From Nonomuraea indica (GTDB lineage Bacteria; Actinomycetota; Actinomycetes; Streptosporangiales; Streptosporangiaceae): 64,000 nt of DNA. The notes beneath the pieces were generated by a model. The model saw nothing but the letters and a program-made list of their open reading frames with translations, was not told where the DNA came from and did not search any database. The stretch covers positions 569,319 to 633,318 of the forward strand of contig NZ_KZ559467.1 of NCBI RefSeq assembly GCF_002850745.1, written 5' to 3'. Of this stretch, positions 26,920 through 33,415 are shown in pieces. Made by a program: the position numbers and the translations under genes. Within the stretch, counting starts at the first letter, position 1; the number at the start of each line of letters is the position of its first letter.

Positions 26920-27825
26920 TCAGGGGGTCAGGGCGGCGGCCAGGACGTCCACGAGCGTGGCCGCCTGTGAGCCGTCCTCGTCGAGGTCCGGATCGAAGAT
27001 GGTGATCTGCAGGCCGGCGGCCCCCGGCAACCGCAACAGGCCGCGCAGCAGCCGTACCAGCCGGTCGGCGTCGAGCCCGCCCGGCGTGGGCGAGTCGACC
27101 GCCCGCAGCACCGACGGGTCGAGCACGTCCGCGTCGACGTGGATCCAGAACCCGTCCAGCTCCTCGCGCACCAGCACCTTCCGGGCCGCGTCCACCACGT
27201 CGTCCACCGCCTCGTCGCCGATCTCCTCGGCGCGCACGGACGTGATGCCCGTGCCGGTGAAGTCGCCGAGGTCCTCCTCGTCGCGGAGGCCGAGCACGAT
27301 GACGTCCTCCTCGCGCACGTACGGGCGCAGGCCGCCGATGTCGGTCAGGTAGTCGTCACCGCGCCCCGTGGCCAGCGCGAGGTCCTCGCCGGCCGCCGAG
27401 CCGACGTGCGGCGAGTTGCCCAGGTGGCGGAAGTCGGAGTGGGCGTCGAGGTAGGCCAGGCCGTAGCGCCCGGCCTCGCGCAGGGCCACGGCCGCGCCCA
27501 GCAGGATCGAGCAGTCGCCGCCCAGCACGACCGGGAAGCGGCCGGAGTCGCGCAGCGCGGTGATCCGCGTGGCCAGCTTGCGGGTGTACGCGGCGATGGC
27601 CTGGCCGTTGCGGACCCCGTCGCCCGGCTCCCAGGTGGCCACGTAGCGCGGCGGCACCACCGCGCCCGCGTCCTCGGCGCCGATCCGGTCGAGCAGCTCG
27701 GCGTCACGCAGCGCCCAGGGCGCCTTGTAGCAGCCGGGCACGGTGCCGGGAGCGGGCGGCCGCAGCCCCAGGTTCGACGGGGGGTCGAGGACGGCAAGCT
27801 TTGCGTCAGTGGTTATAGTGTTCAT
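26920..27825 (-). CDS. Arginase/agmatinase-family ureohydrolase with altered metal motif
   Basis: A 301-residue ureohydrolase-fold protein. Metal-binding motifs are DAHSD (D127, H129, D131) and HVDADVLDP (about 237-245). The first motif reads GGDCS with Cys105, where arginases carry the metal-ligand histidine (GGDHS). That may change the metal site or mark a distinct subfamily, so substrate (arginine, agmatine, another guanidino compound) is open. ATG 27825 is preceded by AGGA. It is divergent from the CGNR gene with a 29-bp gap, so promoters must overlap the 5' ends of the coding regions. Confidence 0.85.
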   Translation of the reverse strand: MNTITTDAKLAVLDPPSNLGLRPPAPGTVPGCYKAPWALRDAELLDRIGAEDAGAVVPPRYVATWEPGDGVRNGQAIAAYTRKLATRITALRDSGRFPVVLGGDCSILLGAAVALREAGRYGLAYLDAHSDFRHLGNSPHVGSAAGEDLALATGRGDDYLTDIGGLRPYVREEDVIVLGLRDEEDLGDFTGTGITSVRAEEIGDEAVDDVVDAARKVLVREELDGFWIHVDADVLDPSVLRAVDSPTPGGLDADRLVRLLRGLLRLPGAAGLQITIFDPDLDEDGSQAATLVDVLAAALTP

Positions 27826-27854
27826 AGTCCTGACGATAGCAGGAGGGGGAGAGC

Positions 27855-28385
27855 ATGGGGCGCTTCGCGCAGTTCGGTCTCGTGGCGCTGGACCTGGCCA
27901 ACACCTGGGACGAGTACCTCGACGAGCCCGAACGCCTGCCGGACGTGGCGGCGCTCCGGCGCTTCTGCGACGAGCTGGGGGAGGCCGGGGCCGTGGCGGA
28001 CGACGACCTCGTCGCCGTCCGGGCCGTCCGGTCGCGGCTGCGGGCGGTGCTCGCCGCCGAACCCCCCGAACGGGCACGGGCCCTCGCCGAGTGGGCGGCG
28101 GAGCTGCCGGCACGGGCGGCCGTCGTGACGGTGGGGGGCCTGCCCGAGCTGCGGCTCGCCGCCGCCGAGAACGCGCCGCCGGCCGGCCGGCTGGCGGTGC
28201 GGGCCGTCCGCGAACTGCTGGACATCGCCGGCGCGGGCGACTGGGAACGGCTGCGGCTGTGCGCCGCCGGACCGTGCCGGGACGCCTTCGTCGACCGCAG
28301 CAGGCCGGGGCGGCGGCTGTTCTGCTCGACCCGCTGCGCCAACCGCGCGCACGCCGCCGCCTCCCGCGCCCGCCACCGGGCCTGA
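27855..28385 (+). CDS. CGNR zinc-finger (ABATE-domain) putative regulator
   Basis: A 176-residue protein. Its N-terminal ABATE domain opens with LVALDLANTWDE, and the C-terminal zinc finger has the form RLCAAGPCRDAFVDRS followed by CSTRCANRAHAAASR. The CxxxxC...C-x3-C with CANR in place of CGNR fits this family of proposed stress-responsive transcription factors (the GNR loop contacts DNA). ATG 27855 has AGGAGGGGGA upstream. Divergence from the arginase-family gene suggests local control of that gene. Confidence 0.8.
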   Translation: MGRFAQFGLVALDLANTWDEYLDEPERLPDVAALRRFCDELGEAGAVADDDLVAVRAVRSRLRAVLAAEPPERARALAEWAAELPARAAVVTVGGLPELRLAAAENAPPAGRLAVRAVRELLDIAGAGDWERLRLCAAGPCRDAFVDRSRPGRRLFCSTRCANRAHAAASRARHRA

Positions 28386-28498
28386 CGGGCGCCGCGAAGG
28401 GAGCGGCGCCCGCGTGTCAGCCCGGAGCGGAGAGTGGGAGGACGAGGTCAGCCGCCGGGTCACCCGAGGACGGGGACCCGGGGGCAGCCGAGGACGGA

Positions 28499-29314
28499 TC
28501 AGCCGAGAACGCAGCTCTCCAGGAGGCCGAGGCTGAGTCCGCAGTGGCGGGTCACGACCGCGGCGGGGGTGGGGCCGGGTACGGGCGTGCGGACGACCGT
28601 GACCGTGACCGTGGGCGCGGGGGTACGGGTGCGCGGCGGAGCGGTGGCCGCCGGGCCGGAGCCGGTGCGACGAGCGGACGTGGGGTCGGTGGTGGGGACG
28701 GCCGTGGGCGTCAGCACGGGCGCGGCGGTGCGGGTCGCGGCGGGTGCCCCGGTCGGGGCGGTGGTGGGAGCGCCGGTCGGGGCCGCGGTGGGGGTCGCGG
28801 TCGGGACCGCGGTGGGAGGTGTCGGGGTGCAGCGCCAGACGGGGCCCCGGCCGGACGGCACGCAGAACAGCGGCGGCCCGGCCGTTCCGGGAGGTCCCGG
28901 CGGGCCGGGAGGACCGGACGGGCCCGGTGACCCGGGGGCGCCCGAAGGGCCCGGCGACCCCGGGGCGCCCGACGGCCCCGGTGACCCGGCAGGGCCAGGG
29001 GAGCCTGACGGACCCGGCGAACCGGAGGGACCGGGCGAGCCCGGGGGGCCGGGGGAGCCCGGGGCGCCGGACGGGCCGGGGATGCCGCGCAGCCCGGGAT
29101 CGCCGCGTTCGCCGCGCGGACCCACCTGGGGGACGCCGCCCAGCTGGCGTACCTGCTGGACCAGCACCTCCCGGTCGCGCTGCGCCGCCTGGAGCTCGTC
29201 CACCAGGTCGCGGATGGCCGCCGACACCCAGACGGCGAGCACGGCGAGGACCACGACGGCCACGACGGGGAGGATGTCGCGCCGGGTGAGGCGCAGTCGG
29301 GATCCGGCCATCAT
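28499..29314 (-). CDS. Membrane-anchored collagen-like protein
   Basis: A 271-residue protein of unusual composition. An N-terminal transmembrane helix (about 14-33) and a short coiled coil (about 36-58) are followed by about 27 uninterrupted Gly-X-Y triplets (65-146, mostly G-P-S, G-A-P, G-S-P). After this comes a Pro/Thr-rich tail (about 160-250, [22 protein letters not shown]) and a cysteine-containing end (C151, C162, C259, C267). The signal-anchor should place the collagen stalk outside the membrane. The coiled coil could set the trimer register, as in bacterial Scl proteins. ATG 29314 (a second ATG at 29311) overlaps the upstream gene's stop, so the two are coupled. Function unknown; adhesion or surface structure is a guess. 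Confidence 0.75.
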   Translation of the reverse strand: MMAGSRLRLTRRDILPVVAVVVLAVLAVWVSAAIRDLVDELQAAQRDREVLVQQVRQLGGVPQVGPRGERGDPGLRGIPGPSGAPGSPGPPGSPGPSGSPGPSGSPGPAGSPGPSGAPGSPGPSGAPGSPGPSGPPGPPGPPGTAGPPLFCVPSGRGPVWRCTPTPPTAVPTATPTAAPTGAPTTAPTGAPAATRTAAPVLTPTAVPTTDPTSARRTGSGPAATAPPRTRTPAPTVTVTVVRTPVPGPTPAAVVTRHCGLSLGLLESCVLG

Positions 29315-29634
29315 GAGGCTCCGTTCGTGGCGAGCCAGATCTGGACCAGGATGGACACCAGCAGGAGAGCCGCCGGGATGATGCCCGCGAAGACGCTCTG
29401 CCGCCAGTTGGCGCCCCGGTCGCGATCACGGGTGTCGAGGCGGGCGCCGAGCTCCTTGATCTCGCTGTCCAACCGGTCGGTGAGCAGCTGCACATCCCGT
29501 TCGAGCGTGATGAACCGCCGCTCCACGGCCCGCTGTTCGGCGACGAACACCTCCTGGGACATCAGCCGTTGGGCGGCGTGCTGCAGGTCCATGAGACGTC
29601 GTGCGAGCTCGCCCGTAGAGGGCTCGTCGGGCAT
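29311..29634 (-). CDS. Small coiled-coil protein with C-terminal transmembrane helix
   Basis: A 107-residue product. A charged helical N-terminal part (about 8-75, heptad-like: [32 protein letters not shown]) ends in a single hydrophobic segment (about 85-103, [19 protein letters not shown]). The layout resembles XhlA-like or holin-associated proteins, but no family is certain. ATG 29634 has AGGAG upstream; longer in-frame starts are less supported. It is the first gene of a two-gene operon with the collagen-like protein and is probably its membrane partner. Confidence 0.65.
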   Translation of the reverse strand: MPDEPSTGELARRLMDLQHAAQRLMSQEVFVAEQRAVERRFITLERDVQLLTDRLDSEIKELGARLDTRDRDRGANWRQSVFAGIIPAALLLVSILVQIWLATNGAS

Positions 29635-29805
29635 GGCGGCTCCTGGGCGATGGACGACACAAGAGTTGCCCATGGTAGTGGAACGAATACGCAATGCGAC
29701 GTTCGCCGGCCCAACTGTCAGGTGCTCTGTCAGGTGAACGGCCCGCCGCCACGGCCGAGGGGCGGACGTGACGGCGCGGGCCCGGATCGCCGGGGGAGCG
29801 GCGGC

Positions 29806-31095
29806 TCAGGCGAACAGGGCGCGGCCCCAGTGATCGCCCGCGTCGCGCACCCCGGGCGGGCAGGCGAACAGGCCGCTGGAGACGTGCTTGATGTACTCGT
29901 TCAGCGGATCCCGCTTCGCCAGCGCCATCTGGACCGGCACGAACTGGGTGCGGGGATCGCGCTGGTAGGCCATGAAGAACAGCCCGGCGTCCAGCCGCCC
30001 GAGCCCGTCGGAGCCGTCCACGTAGTTGTAGCCGCGGCGCAGCAGGTGGGCGTCGCCGTTGCTGGACGGGTGGGCCAGGCGGATGTGGGCGTCCGGCGCG
30101 ATGTACGGCTTCCCGTCCGGTCCCTTGGCGGCGAAGTCGGGCGGGTCGAACTCCGCCTTCCGGCCCAGCGGCGCACCGGCGCGCTTGTCGCGGCCGAAGA
30201 TGGCCTCCTGCTCGGCCAGTGACGTGCGGTCCCAGGTCTCGATCGTCATGCGGATCTTCCTGGTCACCAGGTACGTGCCGCCGGCCATCCAGTCGCCGCC
30301 CCGTGCCCACAGGTGCTCGCGGAGCAGCCGGTCGTCCTCCAGCTTGAGGTTGTTCGTGCCGTCCTTGAAGCCCATCAGGTTGCGCGGGGTGGCCTGCGCG
30401 CGCGAGGTGGACGACGTGCGCCCGAAGCCCAGCTGCGACCAGCGCACCGACACCCTGCCGAAGCCGATCCTGGCCAGGTTCCGCACGGCGTGCACCGCCA
30501 CCTGCGGGTCGTGCGCGCACGCCTGCACGCAGATGTCCCCGCCCGAGATCTCCGGCACCAGGTGCTCGCCGGGGAACTTCGGCAGGTCCGCCAGGGCCGC
30601 CGGCCGCCGGTCGGCCAGCCCGAACCGGTCGTCGAAGAGCGACGGCCCGAACCCCACCGTCAGTGTCAGGGCCGAGGCGGGCAGGTCGAGCGCCTCGCCG
30701 GTGTCGTCCGGCGCGGCCTCCGGCGGGCCGCCGGCCGCGCCGGACGCGCCCGCCTCCCTGCCCTGGGTGAGCCTCGCCGCGGCGGCCGTCCACTCCCGCA
30801 GCAGCTCCACCAGCTCCGCGCGCTTGTCGGTGACCACGTCGAAGGCGACGAAGTGCAGCCGGTCCTGGGCCGGCGTGACGATGCCCGCCTGGTGCTCGCC
30901 GTAGAAGGGGACGGGCGTGGAGACGTGGTCCACCGCCAGGGCGGCGGGCGGCTCCTCGACGAGCGAGCGCGTGGCCAGCGCCCCGGCGCCCGCCGCGGCC
31001 ACCCCGGCCGCGCCGAACCCGAACAGCTTCCGGCGGCTCATGCGTCCTTCGGACGGGCCGCGTGTGCCGGCCGGCGGCCGGTTCCCGTTCCCCAC
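29806..31095 (-). CDS. efeB: EfeB, Tat-exported Dyp-type haem peroxidase/deferrochelatase
   Basis: A 429-residue dye-decolorizing peroxidase of the iron-uptake (EfeB) class. The N-terminus carries a twin-arginine signal (MSRRKLFGFGAAG, R21-R22). The hallmark GxxDG motif is GFKDGTNN at about 241-248, and the proximal-haem region includes HPSSNGDAHLLRRGYNY. Between about 115 and 140 there is an Ala/Gly/Pro-rich insert. EfeB oxidises Fe(II) or removes iron from haem to feed EfeO/EfeU. The GTG start at 31095 has GGAGGG six bases upstream and lies 12 bp after the efeO stop, as third gene of an iron-box-controlled operon. Confidence 0.93.
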   Translation of the reverse strand: MGNGNRPPAGTRGPSEGRMSRRKLFGFGAAGVAAAGAGALATRSLVEEPPAALAVDHVSTPVPFYGEHQAGIVTPAQDRLHFVAFDVVTDKRAELVELLREWTAAAARLTQGREAGASGAAGGPPEAAPDDTGEALDLPASALTLTVGFGPSLFDDRFGLADRRPAALADLPKFPGEHLVPEISGGDICVQACAHDPQVAVHAVRNLARIGFGRVSVRWSQLGFGRTSSTSRAQATPRNLMGFKDGTNNLKLEDDRLLREHLWARGGDWMAGGTYLVTRKIRMTIETWDRTSLAEQEAIFGRDKRAGAPLGRKAEFDPPDFAAKGPDGKPYIAPDAHIRLAHPSSNGDAHLLRRGYNYVDGSDGLGRLDAGLFFMAYQRDPRTQFVPVQMALAKRDPLNEYIKHVSSGLFACPPGVRDAGDHWGRALFA

Positions 31096-31107
31096 CTGTT
31101 CCCTCCT

Positions 31108-32256
31108 CTACTTCGCCACGATCGGGGCGATCCCGCTGATCGGCTCCCCCAGCGCGTTGATCGCGTCGGAGAGCTTCTTCAGCTCGGCCTTGGACAGCTC
31201 GTCGTGCGGCCTCCAGCCGTCGCCCCTCTGGTGCGCGGCCAGCGCCGCCTCGGCCGCGGCGAACCTCTCGTCCAGGGTCTTCACCAGGTCGGGAGCGCGC
31301 TCCTCCAGCACCGGACGCAGCGCCTGCACGGCCGCCTTCGACCCCTCCAGGTTGGCGTCGAAGTCCCACAGGTCGGTGTGCGACCAGATGTCCTCCTCGC
31401 CGGTGATCTTGCCGGTGGCGACCTCGTCGAGCAGTTCCTTGGCGCCGTTGGCCAGGTTCAGGGGGGTGAGCTCGGTGGCGTTCGCCTTGGCCACGATGGT
31501 CTTGACGTCGGCGAGCAGCTTGTCGGCGATCGGGCCGTCCCCGCGGACGTCCTTGGTGATCCACAGGTCCTTCTCGATCCGGTGGAACCCGGTCCACTCC
31601 TCGCCCTCGGCGAGGTCGGCCTCGCGCGCGTCGATGGCCGGGTCGAGGTCGCCGAAGATCTCCGCCACCGGCTCGATGCGCTCCCAGTACGTGCGCGACA
31701 CCGGGTAGAGCGCCTTGGCCTGCTCGATGTCGCCTGCCTTCACCGCGTCGACGAACTCCTCCGTCTTGACCAGCAGCGTGCCGGTCTGCGATTTGACGTA
31801 CCGCTTGTAGTCGGCCGTGGCCCGCGCCAGCTTGGCGTCCGCGGTGAGGGGCTTGTGCTCGCCGGTCACCTTCAGCGGGTTGCGAATGCCCTTGCCCACC
31901 ATGCCGGGCTTGCAGGCCGTCTCGTACGTGCCCGCGGGCAGCTCGGCGATGAGGTCGCGGGTCAGGCCGGGGACGATGTTCTCCACCTCCGCCATGACCC
32001 GGTCGCCGGGGGCGTACACGTAGAACTCGGTGACCTTGCTGCCGCCGTTCGTGATGGCGAACGTGGTGGTGCCGGCGGGCACCTCGGTGACGGCCGGCCT
32101 GCACTCCGTGTCGGACGCGGCCACGGTGATCTTGCCTGGCTCGGCCGGGGCGGACGCGCCGACGGCGGCCGGCTCTCCTGATCCGCAGGCGGCCAGGCCG
32201 GTCAGGGCGAGGGCGGCGATCGCCAGGCCGGGGCCGCGAGAGGCGGGACGGGACAT
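31108..32256 (-). CDS. efeO: EfeO, iron-binding lipoprotein (cupredoxin-M75/imelysin)
   Basis: A 382-residue lipoprotein. The lipobox LTGLAAC places the lipidated cysteine at C24. An N-terminal cupredoxin-like domain (about 40-135, TECRPAVTEVPAG and TYETACKPGM, with two Cys and a Met) is followed by the helical M75 imelysin domain. That domain contains the GFHRIEKDLW motif (HxxE, near 224-227) used for metal binding. It should capture ferrous/ferric iron outside the membrane and pass it to EfeU. ATG 32256 has AGGAG upstream. It sits 53 bp after efeU. Confidence 0.93.
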   Translation of the reverse strand: MSRPASRGPGLAIAALALTGLAACGSGEPAAVGASAPAEPGKITVAASDTECRPAVTEVPAGTTTFAITNGGSKVTEFYVYAPGDRVMAEVENIVPGLTRDLIAELPAGTYETACKPGMVGKGIRNPLKVTGEHKPLTADAKLARATADYKRYVKSQTGTLLVKTEEFVDAVKAGDIEQAKALYPVSRTYWERIEPVAEIFGDLDPAIDAREADLAEGEEWTGFHRIEKDLWITKDVRGDGPIADKLLADVKTIVAKANATELTPLNLANGAKELLDEVATGKITGEEDIWSHTDLWDFDANLEGSKAAVQALRPVLEERAPDLVKTLDERFAAAEAALAAHQRGDGWRPHDELSKAELKKLSDAINALGEPISGIAPIVAK

Positions 32257-32309
32257 GATGCTCCTGTTCGTGGCGCGGATGCGGCGCCGATGGCGGGTGG
32301 AGGGAGTGG

Positions 32310-33161
32310 TCACGCGGCGGGGCCGGCCGCGGACCCGGCGGGGGTGGGCGCGGGCTCGGCCTTCCGGCGCCACGGCCGGAGGAAGAGGAGCAGGGTGGGC
32401 CCGAGGTAAAGCAGCCAGGCGGTGATCTCCAGCACGCTCGGCTGCGGTGTGAAGTTGATCGTCCCGGCGAGTAGCGCCCCGTACCAGGAGTCGGCCGGCA
32501 GGACCGCGCTGACGTCGAAGGCGTGCGTGTTCAGTCCGGGCAGGGCGCCCGCCTCCTGCAGGTCGTGCACGCCGTACTTGAAGATGCCGGCGGCCACCAG
32601 GATCAGCAGCAGGCCGGTCCAGGTGAAGAACGTGGTCAGGTTGATCCGCAGGGCGCTGCGGTACAGGCCCCAGCCGATGGCGACGGAGGTGAGCAGGCCG
32701 AGCACGATGCCGGCCAGCGGCGCGGGCGAGGAGGCCGCCCCCTGCACGGAGGCGAAGAACAGCAGCGCCGTCTCCAGGCCCTCGCGGACCACGGCGAGGA
32801 AGGCCATCCCGACGACCGCGAACGCTCCCATCCGCAGCGCGTCGCCGAGTCTGCCGCGCAGTTCGCCGGAGAGCGACCGGGCGGCGCCGCGCATCCAGAA
32901 GATCATCCAGGTCACGAACGCCACCGCCAGCAGCGAGACGACCGCCTCGAACAGCTCCTGGCCGGTGTAGTCCAGCCGCGCGGCGGTGAAGGTGAGCAGC
33001 GCGCCGAAACCGACGGACAGCGCGGCGGCGGCGGCGACACCGCCCCACACGTGCGGCAGCCGGTCGCGCCGCTCGCTCTTGACGAGGAACGCGATGAGGA
33101 CCGAGACGACGAGGGTCGCCTCCAGGCCCTCGCGCAGGCCGATGAGGTAGCTGGCGAACAC
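32310..33161 (-). CDS. efeU: EfeU, FTR1-type high-affinity iron permease
   Basis: A 283-residue integral membrane protein with about seven helices and the two REGLE iron-translocation motifs, at residues 10-14 (LREGLEA) and about 126-130 (VREGLET). It imports Fe(III) generated by EfeB/EfeO. I chose GTG 33161, which gives the family-typical beginning VFASYLIGLREGLEA and has GGAG five bases upstream. The in-frame GTG at 33167 overlaps the Shine-Dalgarno sequence. It is the first gene of the efeUOB operon, with the iron box 27 bp upstream. The C-terminal tail is Pro/Ala-rich. Confidence 0.94.
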   Translation of the reverse strand: MFASYLIGLREGLEATLVVSVLIAFLVKSERRDRLPHVWGGVAAAAALSVGFGALLTFTAARLDYTGQELFEAVVSLLAVAFVTWMIFWMRGAARSLSGELRGRLGDALRMGAFAVVGMAFLAVVREGLETALLFFASVQGAASSPAPLAGIVLGLLTSVAIGWGLYRSALRINLTTFFTWTGLLLILVAAGIFKYGVHDLQEAGALPGLNTHAFDVSAVLPADSWYGALLAGTINFTPQPSVLEITAWLLYLGPTLLLFLRPWRRKAEPAPTPAGSAAGPAA

Positions 33162-33187
33162 GGCCACTCCGGATGCGGTAAGCGGAA

Positions 33188-33206
33188 TTAGGTAAGGCTC
33201 GCCTAA
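33188..33206. promoter_or_regulatory. Iron box (IdeR/DmdR1-type operator) of efeUOB
   Basis: TTAGGTAAGGCTCGCCTAA is a close match to the actinobacterial iron-box consensus and differs from the siderophore-operon box at only two positions (CG for AA). It lies just upstream of efeU on the minus strand. Confidence 0.9.
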
Positions 33207-33236
33207 TTAAGGCCCTGGGAGAGGGTCCGCGCAAGC

Positions 33237-33362
33237 ATGGAGATGGATCTCACAGCAGGTCACATCACCACACCCGTGGCGCGGGACCTGCCGGGCGCAC
33301 GTCTATGGCGGCCTATTTCACCGCGCATAACAGGTAAAGGTGTGGTGTCCGGCGTTCCCTGA
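33237..33362 (+). CDS. Possible 41-residue peptide upstream of the LanB-like gene (doubtful)
   Basis: An open frame starts ATG GAG ATG GAT and ends TGA 54 bp before the LanB-like gene. The product begins MEMDLTAGHITTPVARDLPG and ends near VVSGVP, with no cysteine. A GAGAGGG run lies about 12 nt upstream, which is too far for a good ribosome binding site. It is the only short frame in the right place for a substrate peptide, but composition gives no leader/core signature, so it may be noncoding. Confidence 0.2.
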   Translation: MEMDLTAGHITTPVARDLPGARLWRPISPRITGKGVVSGVP

Positions 33363-33415
33363 GGAGGGTGAGGCGAAGGAAGGTGTCGCCAGGAGTTCCG
33401 TACAGGGGGAGCGCG

